Of a stretch of 64,000 nt of DNA, positions 8,756 through 17,626 are shown in pieces. The notes beneath the pieces are model-generated. The model was not told the origin of the DNA, did no database searches, and was given only the letters and a program-made list of their open reading frames with translations. Within the stretch, counting starts at the first letter, position 1, and every line of letters starts with the position of its first letter. The DNA lies in assembly GCF_900176365.1 (NCBI RefSeq), contig NZ_FWXY01000019.1, positions 44,250 to 108,249 on the forward strand, written 5' to 3'. Made by a program: the position numbers and the translations under genes. Source of the DNA: Desulfocicer vacuolatum DSM 3385 (lineage in GTDB: Bacteria; Desulfobacterota; Desulfobacteria; Desulfobacterales; Desulfobacteraceae).

Positions 8756-9411
8756 ACCCCCTTTATGAATTTTGTTATGGCAGCTTCATTGCACACCACC
8801 ATGAGATTATCCTCGGCCTGAAGGGGTTCATGGGGAGAGGGTTGTATGATGCGATCAGGAGAGCCCCGGCGTATGGCCGCCACCAGTATACCAAAGCGTT
8901 TGGGCAATGCCAGCTCAATGAGATTTTTACCCACCATGGAGGGTTGTATCCGAATTTCCGTGAGATGAAGGTCATCCCCAATGGCCGTATCTGCAATGAC
9001 ATGTCGATACAGCAGGCGATTGGCAAATCGCATGCCAAATTCCTGCTCAGGATTGACAATCTTATGGGCTCCCACCAGGTGCAGAATGCGCTGGTGCATC
9101 TTATCGTTGGCCCGGGCAACAATAAAAGGCGCTCCCATCTGTCGAAGCAGTGCTGTACAGATGATGGACTGCTCCTTGGAATCATCACCAATGGCGCATA
9201 CCACGGCATCCCGTTTATCCGGATGAAGCCGGGCAAGGGCCACCTCATCTGTGGCATCCATGGTCAGGGCCTCTGTTACAAAGACAGAGGCTTCCTGCAC
9301 CAGATTTTTCCGGAGATCAACGGCCAGTACTTCTGCACCTTTTTGGGACAAGGTTCGGGCAAGGGACATGCCAAACTGTCCCAGGCCAATAATTAATATT
9401 TGTTGAATCAT
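8752..9411 (-). CDS. trkA: TrkA/KtrA-type potassium channel regulatory subunit
   Basis: A 219-residue cytosolic regulator with an N-terminal RCK domain starting IIGLGQFGMSLA (nucleotide-binding GxGxxG) followed by the acidic residue in VLAVDLR. It is completed by a C-terminal TrkA-C domain (about residues 140-219). One RCK plus one TrkA-C makes it KtrA/short-TrkA-like rather than the doubled 458-residue E. coli TrkA. It lies 12 bases downstream of the TrkH gene and gates that channel in response to nucleotides. Confidence 0.92.
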   Translation of the reverse strand: MIQQILIIGLGQFGMSLARTLSQKGAEVLAVDLRKNLVQEASVFVTEALTMDATDEVALARLHPDKRDAVVCAIGDDSKEQSIICTALLRQMGAPFIVARANDKMHQRILHLVGAHKIVNPEQEFGMRFANRLLYRHVIADTAIGDDLHLTEIRIQPSMVGKNLIELALPKRFGILVAAIRRGSPDRIIQPSPHEPLQAEDNLMVVCNEAAITKFIKGV

Positions 9412-9423
9412 ATCATAATACCA

Positions 9424-11040
9424 TTATGTAAGGGTTATTTTTGCATCGGGACAGTGGGAAACAGGGGCAAGGGAAGCATTGCTGAGCAACATAAAAAGCG
9501 TCAACGGACCAATACGTCCAATGAACATGGCCAACATCACAACACACTTTCCGATCTGATCAAACTGGGCTGTGACACCCATGGAAAGCCCCACTGTGGC
9601 AATGGCTGAGGTGGCTTCAAAAATAATACTGCGGGCAGGAATCTGCTGGGTGACCTCCAGCATCAACACCACCATAAACCAGATCATCCCCCCGGAAATG
9701 ACAATGGTAACGGCACGGAAAATGGTCACCGGGCGAATATGCCGATTCCCAAGGATCACCCCTTTACAATGGGTGATATTGGCCCAGAAAGTCATGGCAA
9801 GGATGGCAACTGTGGTGACTTTTATCCCGCCGGCTGTGCCACCGGGGGCACCCCCGATGAACATCAGACAAAGCATGACAAGGAACGTGGGGCTCATGAC
9901 CCCGGCAAGATCCACGGAGTTAAATCCTGCGGTGCGAAGGGTTGCCGATTGAAACCAGGCATTGTGAATTTTATTGACAAAGGAGAGATCTGATAAAACA
10001 CCATTCCATTCAAAGGCCAGAATAAACAGGGTGCCGGAAATCAATAAAACCGCCGTGGACACAAGATCGATACGGGCAGTCACGGGAATATTGCGGCCCC
10101 GCACCCACCGGGGAATCAATAAACTTGTGGCAGGGGCCATACCGCCGAAAATAATCAAAACAGCAACCATGTGCAAGACCATGGGGGCATCTTTATATGG
10201 TACCAGGCTCTGGGTCTGCAGGGAAAAACCGGCATTGCAAAAGGCAGATACGGCAGTGAAGCTCCCACGCCAGGCAGCCTGGCCGGGGCTGTCTCCCATG
10301 GTATAAAACACCCCTCCCAGAAAAATGGCCCCCACGGCTTCCACCAGAAAGGTAAATTTGAGGATCAACACAAGGGATGCCAACAGATCTTTGCGGTCGG
10401 CATCCATCAGAGAAGTCATGAGACGCTCCTGGCGTAAACTTAATCGCCTTCCCATGGCATGCATGGCAACGGTGGTAATACTCATGATGCCAAGCCCGCC
10501 GAACTGAATGAGAACAAGAATCACCCCCTGGCCTGCCATGGAAAAATCAGTGGGGGTATCCAGCACGGCCAACCCTGTGACACACACGGCACTCACAGAG
10601 GTGAATGCGGCATCCACAAGGGCAATGGGAGTATGGCCCATGATACCGGGCAAAAGAAGCATCAATGTACCCATAAGGCACAATCCCAGAAAAGTAAAAA
10701 AAACAATGGCTGCGGGACGATCCCACATATCTTCCCCGCCCCTGTGCCGGGCCGCGTTTTTTTCGGAAAAAAAAGATCTGAAGCAACCGGAACCGGGGCT
10801 GAAATCCAGCAACATAAAACTGCCGGTGATCAATGCCACCGCCCCCAGCAACGCCATAAAGGGGCTTTCCAGAAACCAGGGAAAGGCTGCAGCAAAACCG
10901 GCCCCCCCTGCCAACACCCCAAAAAACTTGCCGGGCCCGGGCCATCGAAACACGGTGATGGCACACAAAAAAGCCCCCAGAAAAGCCAGGCAGGCAAAGC
11001 CCAAGTGCCACATGGATGAAAAATAAGTTTGGTAAATCAT
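9424..11040 (-). CDS. trkH: TrkH/KtrB-type potassium uptake channel subunit
   Basis: A 538-residue integral membrane protein of the Trk/Ktr/HKT superfamily. Repeated membrane-pore-membrane units are seen, with filter-like segments such as TSVSAVCVTGLAV, AFCNAGFSL, TLRTAGFNSVDL and SAIATVGLSMG, each centred on the conserved glycine. Extra hydrophobic helices occupy the first 110 residues. It is followed directly by its TrkA partner. It forms the K+ (or Na+-coupled K+) translocation path in the cytoplasmic membrane. The upstream two-component genes and SLC13 permease appear to be co-transcribed. Confidence 0.93.
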   Translation of the reverse strand: MIYQTYFSSMWHLGFACLAFLGAFLCAITVFRWPGPGKFFGVLAGGAGFAAAFPWFLESPFMALLGAVALITGSFMLLDFSPGSGCFRSFFSEKNAARHRGGEDMWDRPAAIVFFTFLGLCLMGTLMLLLPGIMGHTPIALVDAAFTSVSAVCVTGLAVLDTPTDFSMAGQGVILVLIQFGGLGIMSITTVAMHAMGRRLSLRQERLMTSLMDADRKDLLASLVLILKFTFLVEAVGAIFLGGVFYTMGDSPGQAAWRGSFTAVSAFCNAGFSLQTQSLVPYKDAPMVLHMVAVLIIFGGMAPATSLLIPRWVRGRNIPVTARIDLVSTAVLLISGTLFILAFEWNGVLSDLSFVNKIHNAWFQSATLRTAGFNSVDLAGVMSPTFLVMLCLMFIGGAPGGTAGGIKVTTVAILAMTFWANITHCKGVILGNRHIRPVTIFRAVTIVISGGMIWFMVVLMLEVTQQIPARSIIFEATSAIATVGLSMGVTAQFDQIGKCVVMLAMFIGRIGPLTLFMLLSNASLAPVSHCPDAKITLT

Positions 11041-11091
11041 AAAAACAAAATACGCAACATGAAATTTATTGAGAACCTTAAAAGACGGTAC

Positions 11092-12669
11092 TCAAAGATG
11101 AAAAGAATGAAGTTCCGGAAAAGTAACCACCGGAAGAATAACATTAAAACTCGATCCGCTCCCCTCTTTGCTCGTAACCTTTATACTGCCGCCATGTTTG
11201 GCCACAATACCCTGGGACACACTTAACCCCAGCCCTGTCCCTTTGCCCTTGGGCTTGGTGGTGAAAAACGGATCAAACACCGATGAAACAATGTGACGGG
11301 GAATGCCCTGGCCATAATCAATCACAGCCACTTTAACGGCATCGGCTTTTTCCTCCAGGCACCCCATAACCTGTATTTTCCCTCCCTTTGACGAGGCATC
11401 CATGGCATTGAGCAAAAGGTTCACAAATACCTGCTGGAGTTTCTGGGCATCCCCATGTATCCGTGGAAGATCATCGGTGAATTGAATGTCCACAGTGATA
11501 CCTGCCAGCCGAATCTGATTTTCCAGCAGGGTAATGGTCTCCTTTAACAGTTGATACAGATCCACAGATTCCATGGCAGAGGAACTTTCCCGGGCAAAAT
11601 CCAGAAGATTGCGGATGATTTTCCGGGCACGATCTGTCTCTTCAGTTACATCTTTGAGCATATCTTTACGCTCGTCATCGGACAGATCTTGATAATCCTC
11701 CAGCAGCATGTGGGCTGTGAGCATGATATTGTTCAACGGGTTGTTCAGTTCATGGGCCACCCCCGAGGTAAGTGTTCCCACGGCCCTCATCTTATGGGTC
11801 TGGATGAGAACAGCTTCTCTGGTGTCAATCTCCTTGATCATTTCATTGATGGCCACTGCCAGATCCGTAAATTCATCCCGGAACTTTCGTTTGGGCAGGA
11901 TGGGCCTGAAATCCCCGGAGGCAATGCGCTGGGCATAGGTGGAAAATCGACTGAGGGTTGTATAGATTCTGCCCACCAGCAACCACGCATTCATGGTCAG
12001 TATTACCAGCAATACCAGAATGGAATAGATATGAAAATCCCGGGATTGATCCAGGGATTTTTCAAGGGCCCGCTTCTCAACGGTCATCATACTTTCCGCC
12101 GAAGCAAGAATATCCTGACCATACTTCCGAAGCTTGGTTTCGATACCCTTGGAAAAGCCGGTTTTATGCAGCTCCACCACATTTTGCTGCTGTTTCTGGA
12201 ACAACTGTCCCAAAAGCGATTCATAGGATTCAATCTTATTTAAAATACCCTCCCGGGTCATTTGATCCTGCAACTCGGCAAAGGTGTTTAACTCCCTTGT
12301 GAAAATTAACCGGGCAAGATGAATATTTTCAATGGCATCGCTGAGATTGGTACCATAGAGAAAATAATTTTTCTCATACCGACGGGCCTGTTGAACCTCG
12401 GCTGAAAATTCATTTACAAACTCAAGAAATTTCAGCCGGGTCTGTACCTTTTCATTGTTGAGAATGAGCACCACAGCAATGACCAACACAAACAAAAACA
12501 CCAGAACATTTCCCAGATAAATCTGCTTTCTTACACTGAAATGTAACCGGGACATTAAGGTTTGCTGGGCTTCACGAATGTCAGCGATATGCCCGTACAG
12601 ATGTTTTGCACTGCCGTCCACCTCGTTTTTGCTGCCGGAATTTTCTGAATTGTGCTGCGATATTTCCAT
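11092..12669 (-). CDS. Sensor histidine kinase (4-helix sensor, HAMP, HisKA, HATPase)
   Basis: A 525-residue membrane kinase. TM1 lies at about 50-70, then a helical extracytoplasmic sensor (about 70-210), TM2 near 215-235 and a HAMP region. The phosphoacceptor is H306 in GVAHELNNPLNNI. A HATPase_c domain ends with [20 protein letters not shown] single-domain response regulator lies 17 bases upstream in the same operon. Another candidate partner is the NtrC-type regulator at 16.2-17.6 kb. The signal is unknown. Confidence 0.9.
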   Translation of the reverse strand: MEISQHNSENSGSKNEVDGSAKHLYGHIADIREAQQTLMSRLHFSVRKQIYLGNVLVFLFVLVIAVVLILNNEKVQTRLKFLEFVNEFSAEVQQARRYEKNYFLYGTNLSDAIENIHLARLIFTRELNTFAELQDQMTREGILNKIESYESLLGQLFQKQQQNVVELHKTGFSKGIETKLRKYGQDILASAESMMTVEKRALEKSLDQSRDFHIYSILVLLVILTMNAWLLVGRIYTTLSRFSTYAQRIASGDFRPILPKRKFRDEFTDLAVAINEMIKEIDTREAVLIQTHKMRAVGTLTSGVAHELNNPLNNIMLTAHMLLEDYQDLSDDERKDMLKDVTEETDRARKIIRNLLDFARESSSAMESVDLYQLLKETITLLENQIRLAGITVDIQFTDDLPRIHGDAQKLQQVFVNLLLNAMDASSKGGKIQVMGCLEEKADAVKVAVIDYGQGIPRHIVSSVFDPFFTTKPKGKGTGLGLSVSQGIVAKHGGSIKVTSKEGSGSSFNVILPVVTFPELHSFHL

Positions 12670-12686
12670 TTTTCATTCATCCCCGT

Positions 12687-13091
12687 TCAGTTGACAGGTG
12701 CATTTAGATCAAGGGGAGATCCCAGGGCCTCAGCAGCTTTGGCAATGACTTTTCTCAAATCATCGGGTTTAAAGGGTTTGGCAATGAAATCAAAGGCACC
12801 CTGCTCCATGGCATCCCTTGCAAGGGAAATCATGGCATATCCGGTGATCATGATAATCTTTGTTCTTGGCCATTGATCATGAACCATTTCCAGCACCTGC
12901 ATACCGTCCATCTCTTCCATATAAATATCGGTTACTACGATATCAAATTCCTTTTCCCCAATGCGTTTCATGGCTTCCCGGGGGTCCTGGAAAACCTCCA
13001 CACAACATCCGATTTTTTCCAGGGCCGGTTTCAGGCGTTTCCCCACAATGAGTTCATCATCCAACAGCAAAATTTCAAGTTGATTTGACAT
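12687..13091 (-). CDS. Single-domain response regulator
   Basis: A 134-residue CheY-like receiver. The acidic pair is D11/D12 in LLDDE, the phosphorylation site is D55 in VVTDIYM, the Thr switch lies in MITGYA, and Lys in IAKPFKP. No output domain follows, so it is likely a phosphorelay intermediate or protein-interaction regulator. It is sandwiched between the cytidylate-kinase-like gene and the histidine kinase gene, all on the minus strand with short gaps. Confidence 0.92.
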   Translation of the reverse strand: MSNQLEILLLDDELIVGKRLKPALEKIGCCVEVFQDPREAMKRIGEKEFDIVVTDIYMEEMDGMQVLEMVHDQWPRTKIIMITGYAMISLARDAMEQGAFDFIAKPFKPDDLRKVIAKAAEALGSPLDLNAPVN

Positions 13092-13138
13092 TTGTGTCTC
13101 CTTGGTTCAAAAAGTTGGAATACAATTCCAGTCCGGTA

Positions 13139-13921
13139 TCAACGATGGCCCAAGGCCGCCTCACTCACCATATCCACGTTCCAGTGAACCTCCAAATATC
13201 CCATGCCTTCCACCTTACCTGCAATCTCTTTTATGGCGGCAACTTTCTTTGCTTTTTCCCGTTTTAAAGAGGTAGTGGTCACCACCACAGTACCATTCTG
13301 GGCATGGACATGGATATTTGTCAATGTCTCTAATAATGCATTTTTAACCTTTGCAGCCAAAGCCCGGTCCGTTAACGTGTTTCTGGAATAGGTCATGGGT
13401 TTAAATCGCGGATATCCCACCGTGGAAGTGACCGTGTTCACGGCCTCATCCGATTTGATTTGATCCAGGTTAATCACCAGATCATAAAGCCTGGGATCGG
13501 CCTCCCGTCGCTGCCAGGCTGCCACAGACCACTTTTCCCGTTGTCGCTCCTTTTTGGTGTCTGTCATTGATGCAGAACCATCCCCCCCCACCAGGCGTAC
13601 CTTCAATACATGGGACACCACTAAAACATAAAGATGCGCCCCCAATCCCCAGCAAACAATATCATCTTCCAATAAACGATCCAGCACCGCCGTTTCCACA
13701 CAGGAAAGGTAATAGTGCCACATTTTGGAAGACATCCGCTTTAAAATGGACGGGGTTGTGATCATTGCCTCCCTCAATTTTGCAGAATCCAGGGAATATT
13801 GCCGGGCAATATCATCTAAAAACCTATGATTCAGGGTTTTATAGCCCAGTTTTTCGGCACTTTGCCGGGCAATTTTCTCTTCCAGTTCCTGATTATCCGA
13901 AGTAAAAATTAAAACAGACAT
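13139..13921 (-). CDS. Cytidylate-kinase-like protein with C-terminal BON-like domain, P-loop degenerate
   Basis: A 260-residue protein whose first ~190 residues resemble the cytidylate kinase-like family (AEKLGYKTLNHRFLDDIA, the late READPRLYDLVINLD and TVTSTVGYPRF). The N-terminus reads LIFTSDNQELEEKIA where active members carry a GxxGxGK-like P-loop, so nucleotide phosphorylation is doubtful. Residues about 195-258 look like a BON domain (ALAAKVKNALLET...NGTVVVTTT). In the operon it lies between an SLC13/RCK permease and a response regulator. A sensing or regulatory role linked to transport is inferred. Confidence 0.65.
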   Translation of the reverse strand: MSVLIFTSDNQELEEKIARQSAEKLGYKTLNHRFLDDIARQYSLDSAKLREAMITTPSILKRMSSKMWHYYLSCVETAVLDRLLEDDIVCWGLGAHLYVLVVSHVLKVRLVGGDGSASMTDTKKERQREKWSVAAWQRREADPRLYDLVINLDQIKSDEAVNTVTSTVGYPRFKPMTYSRNTLTDRALAAKVKNALLETLTNIHVHAQNGTVVVTTTSLKREKAKKVAAIKEIAGKVEGMGYLEVHWNVDMVSEAALGHR

Positions 13922-13971
13922 GCTCTCCTCCTTATGGTCTCATGGGCATTTAGTGCACTCAACCCCCTTGG

Positions 13972-15792
13972 TTAAATACCGTAAATCAAACTGATCATTG
14001 CAATCATCACCACCAGAAAAATCACACTGACCAGGCTGCCTGCCTTGATGAAATCCACGGTGCGATACCGGCCTGGCCCCATGTAAAGGGCATTGACCTG
14101 ATGGGTGGGCAGCATAAAGGAATTACTTGTGGCAAGTCCCACCACCAGGGCCGCCATTCTCGGGTCTGCACCGGCAGCAAGGGCCATGTTCACCACCAGG
14201 GGAACCAGAAGCACAGTGGCCCCGACATTGGAGATAACCAAGGTAAACATGGTGGATAAAATTCCGATAACCGTCATCAGTACTATGGGGGAAACATCCC
14301 CGATGATATTGAGGATACTGCCTGCGATCCATTCGGCAGTTCCTGTTTTCTGGGTGGCAATGCCCAGGGGGATCAATCCGGCCAGCAGAAAAATGGTACG
14401 CCAGTCCACGGATTGATACGCCTCATCAATGCTGATCACCCGGGTCACCACCATGCCAAGGGCTCCGGTCATCAAGGCCACGGACAACTGAATATCAAAT
14501 ATCATGATCATCACCAGGGAAAGCACAAGCCAGGCCCCGGCCCACAAAGCTTTTTCCGGTCTCATATCTTCAAGATCCGAGGGCATGCTGAACAAAAGCC
14601 CTCCTTCTCTGTGTAATGATTCCAGTCGTTTCCAGGTGCCGTAAAACCGAATCACATCCCCGGTCTGCAGGGCAATGGAATCAATTTCCGCCCGATAGGT
14701 CTCCTCCTGGCGATGGATCTCCAAAGGTGTCACACGGAATCGATCCTGGATACGGATATCCGCCAGTGTCATCCCGGCAAATTGTGATCTTGGAGAGACA
14801 ACCGCTTCCACAGTACCTGAAATTGATGTGTCCAATTCACTGCTGTAACAATCAATGGTCTCTTTTAGTTCCATCTCTTCGGCAAGGGCCATGCGCTCTA
14901 CATCTTGTTGCCTGCCGCACACCACAAGGTCCACCCCGGCCCGGATTTCCGATTCTGGAGACGGAGAAAGCGTTTTAAAATCAGGGGGCTCTGTCAATGC
15001 CAGCACATTGACAAGATATCTGCGGCGAAGATCTTCCACCCTTACGGGATCACGGTAATCCATGAAATCCTGGGAGGTGGTGAGCTCATAATGGGAATTT
15101 ACGTTTTCTTCCTCTGCCATAAGACCGCCAATGGTGCAAAAGGCTTCGTTATCTTCTGTGCCCTGGCATTCTCCCTGGGGCAGGATAAACCGGCCCAGCA
15201 CAATAAAGCAGGCAATGCCGCCGGCCACCAATGTAAGGCCGATGGGGGTGACATCAAAAAGCCCAAAGGGTTTCAAATTAAAGGGAAGTAAAAGATCATT
15301 GAGCAAAATCAAAGGAGAACAGCCCACCAGGGTGATGGTACCCCCCAGAATGGCGCTGAAACCCACGGGCATGAGCAACCGGCTCAGGGGAATCTTCTGC
15401 ATTTTACTGATGCGTTGGATGGCAGGCAGAAAAAGAGCGGCAGCACCGATGTTCTGCATAAAACTTGAAATAACGGCCACAGTAAAGGAGATGGCCACGA
15501 TGATCCGGGAGGTGCTGGTGCCTGCCACCGCCAGAACGGGTTTTACCAGCTTGTTGATCATACCGGTTTTGTCAAGGCCGGCACCGATGATGATAACGGC
15601 GATGATGGACACCACTGCGTTACTGCTGAGCCCCACAAAGGCCTCTTTGGGGGTTACCAGATGCAAAAGCGGCAGGGCCACCATCATCAGGATGGCCACC
15701 ACATCCACCCTGATCCATTCCACAATGAATAGAAAAATAGCCAAGCCGATCATCACAAGCACCATAATCATGTCCGGTGTCAATTGTCCCAT
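13972..15792 (-). CDS. SLC13-family permease with central RCK_C (TrkA-C) domains
   Basis: About 606 residues. Hydrophobic helices at both ends flank a soluble insert (roughly residues 210-390) holding two TrkA-C-like modules with LRAGD-type patterns (SEIRAGVDLVVCG and ALQTGDVIRFYG). This is the architecture of SLC13/CitMHS-type anion permeases linked to sulfate, citrate or dicarboxylate uptake. An AAGGGAGAG box before ATG 15792 decides the start over the ATG at 15831. It is the first large gene of the minus-strand operon that runs to the HAMP protein. It sits behind a sigma-54 promoter candidate at 15955-15970. Confidence 0.88.
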   Translation of the reverse strand: MGQLTPDMIMVLVMIGLAIFLFIVEWIRVDVVAILMMVALPLLHLVTPKEAFVGLSSNAVVSIIAVIIIGAGLDKTGMINKLVKPVLAVAGTSTSRIIVAISFTVAVISSFMQNIGAAALFLPAIQRISKMQKIPLSRLLMPVGFSAILGGTITLVGCSPLILLNDLLLPFNLKPFGLFDVTPIGLTLVAGGIACFIVLGRFILPQGECQGTEDNEAFCTIGGLMAEEENVNSHYELTTSQDFMDYRDPVRVEDLRRRYLVNVLALTEPPDFKTLSPSPESEIRAGVDLVVCGRQQDVERMALAEEMELKETIDCYSSELDTSISGTVEAVVSPRSQFAGMTLADIRIQDRFRVTPLEIHRQEETYRAEIDSIALQTGDVIRFYGTWKRLESLHREGGLLFSMPSDLEDMRPEKALWAGAWLVLSLVMIMIFDIQLSVALMTGALGMVVTRVISIDEAYQSVDWRTIFLLAGLIPLGIATQKTGTAEWIAGSILNIIGDVSPIVLMTVIGILSTMFTLVISNVGATVLLVPLVVNMALAAGADPRMAALVVGLATSNSFMLPTHQVNALYMGPGRYRTVDFIKAGSLVSVIFLVVMIAMISLIYGI

Positions 15793-15864
15793 AATCTCTC
15801 CCTTGTCGTGTGTTAGTATTTTATTGTTCATTTGGGGCGGATTTCTGGGCTGCCCTGCCCTTAT

Positions 15865-15927
15865 TTAATGCACCGTATCAGAAAAAATTTGCTCATTTTC
15901 AACAATTACCAACAAATCTGAATTCAT
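15865..15927 (-). CDS. Possible 20-codon leader peptide upstream of the SLC13 operon
   Basis: A short frame reading MNSDLLVIVENEQIFSDTVH then stop begins 9 nt after a perfect AGGAGG box. That box lies in the loop of a hairpin (ATCCCGGC 15926-15933 / GCCGGGAT 15943-15950, 8 bp). The frame follows closely after the predicted sigma-54 start site. Its position suggests a leader peptide or RBS-sequestering switch, but with no homologue known it may be fortuitous. Confidence 0.3.
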   Translation of the reverse strand: MNSDLLVIVENEQIFSDTVH

Positions 15928-15954
15928 CCCGGCTTACCTCCTGCCGGGATAGAT

Positions 15955-15970
15955 TACAAATTATGTGCCA
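15955..15970 (-). promoter_or_regulatory. sigma-54 promoter candidate for the SLC13-Trk operon
   Basis: Read on the minus strand: TGGCAC-ATAAT-TTGTA. The -24 box is perfect, spacing is five, and the -12 box has one change (GC to GT). The NtrC-type activator gene ends about 240 bases upstream in the same orientation, so enhancer sites could lie in the gap 15975-16211. The rest of 15793-16211 is AT-rich with no other gene seen. Confidence 0.5.
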
Positions 15971-16211
15971 GGGCAAAAACAGACGAAAACAAGATTGTAA
16001 CCAATTGAATTTAAAGATAAAAAAATATAGGTATAAATAATATTGAATTTTAAGCACTTCGATTTCAGAAAAGAATGTTGCAGAATGCAACCTTTGGAAG
16101 GGAAAAAGGCAAAATGTTCAAAAGAATTAAAGGGGAAGGGTATGTTGCAAAAGCGAACATGGATGTTTTAATAATCAACAAAGGGCTCATCAGCCCTTGT
16201 TTAACAAAAAA

Positions 16212-17570
16212 TCATGATTCCAAACCAAATTTTTTAATCTTACGCCACAGGGAGGCACGATCAATACCCAGGATCTGGGCGGTTCGTGTTTTTGCATTAT
16301 GGTTGATATTTAAAAGGTGGGCAATATAATCCCTTTCCAGCTCAGCCAGGGTCATCATATCTTTCTCAGGTCTTTGATAGGTATGAAGTTCAAGCGCTTC
16401 AAGGTCTGCCGGAAGATCACAGGCCCTGATTTCGTTGGATTGACTGATGGCAACGGCCCGTTCCAGAATATTTTCAAGTTCACGGACATTTCCGGGAAAG
16501 GCATATCCCTTTAAGAGGGACATGGCCCGGGAAGAGATGGCCCGTATCTGTTTTAAGCCCTTCCGGTTCAGACAATCCAGGATATGATAGGCCAGCAAAG
16601 GGATATCTTCACTGCGTTTGTGCAGGGCCGGAAGGTGAATGTTGACCACATTGATGCGGTAATACATGTCTTTTCGAAATCCACCACTCCCCACCTCATC
16701 TTTTAGATCTTTGGCCGTGGCCGAGAGCACCCGGATATCAACGGGAATGGCCCTGGTTCCCCCCACCCGAACAAGCTCCCCTTCCTGGAGTACCCGCAAG
16801 AGTTGCACCTGCATGGAGTGGGGCATTTCACCAATTTCATCCAAAAAGACAGTGCCCATGTTCGCCGTTTCCAGAAGTCCTGCCCGGGTTTTCACGGCGC
16901 CGGTGAAGGCCCCTTTTTCATGCCCGAACAGCTCACTGGCCAGAAGGGTTTCAGTAAAGGCGCCACAGTTCACCGCCACAAAGGGCCCCCGGGAACGTGT
17001 GCTTGTAAGATGGATACTTCTGGCCACCAGCTCCTTTCCCGTACCCGAGTCCCCGGAGATCAAGACACTGCAGTCTGTGGGGGCAATTTGATGAATCAAT
17101 GTCTGAATGTCCCTGATTTTTGGGCTGTTCCCGATGATCACAGGGGGCGAGAGACTGCATTCGGTGTCATCTTTTACCTGGGCGGCCTGGGTTCTGAGTC
17201 TCTGACGGTTAAGGGCATTTTCCACAACTTCCAGAAACTGTTCCGGTGTAAAGGGCTTTTGCAGGTAGTGGAAGGCCCCTTCCCGGGTGGCTTCAATGGC
17301 ATTGTCAATGGAGGCATAGCCGGTCATGAGAATTACATCTATGGCAGGAAAACGGGTCTTGATGGCAATCATCAATTCCATCCCATCCATGCCGGGCATT
17401 TTCATGTCTGTGACAACAAGATCATAGGGGGTATTTTTCATGCGCTTGAGAGCCCCTGCAGGATGGGTATAAGAGGAGACAAGATATCCCTGTTTTTCCA
17501 AGATTCGCCTCAATCGCTTGAGGGCAATACCTTCATCGTCCACCAGCATAATTCTGGCTGTTGTTGCCAT
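16212..17570 (-). CDS. NtrC-family sigma-54-dependent response regulator
   Basis: A 452-residue activator with a receiver domain (phosphosite D55 in VVTDMKM). Its AAA+ domain has Walker A GDSGTGKE, an intact sigma-54 contact loop GAFTGA and Walker B VFLDEIGEM. The C-terminal Fis-type helix-turn-helix is NAKTRTAQILGIDRASLWRKI. Presence of GAFTGA implies it opens sigma-54 promoters. It lies immediately upstream of the SLC13 operon with its sigma-54 site, and downstream of aroD by 56 bases. Its kinase may be the one at 11.1-12.7 kb. Confidence 0.95.
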   Translation of the reverse strand: MATTARIMLVDDEGIALKRLRRILEKQGYLVSSYTHPAGALKRMKNTPYDLVVTDMKMPGMDGMELMIAIKTRFPAIDVILMTGYASIDNAIEATREGAFHYLQKPFTPEQFLEVVENALNRQRLRTQAAQVKDDTECSLSPPVIIGNSPKIRDIQTLIHQIAPTDCSVLISGDSGTGKELVARSIHLTSTRSRGPFVAVNCGAFTETLLASELFGHEKGAFTGAVKTRAGLLETANMGTVFLDEIGEMPHSMQVQLLRVLQEGELVRVGGTRAIPVDIRVLSATAKDLKDEVGSGGFRKDMYYRINVVNIHLPALHKRSEDIPLLAYHILDCLNRKGLKQIRAISSRAMSLLKGYAFPGNVRELENILERAVAISQSNEIRACDLPADLEALELHTYQRPEKDMMTLAELERDYIAHLLNINHNAKTRTAQILGIDRASLWRKIKKFGLES

Positions 17571-17626
17571 CTGGCAATATCCTCCCTGTTTTTAGTTACC
17601 CACTTAAGGCAAAATAGCCTCTAAAA

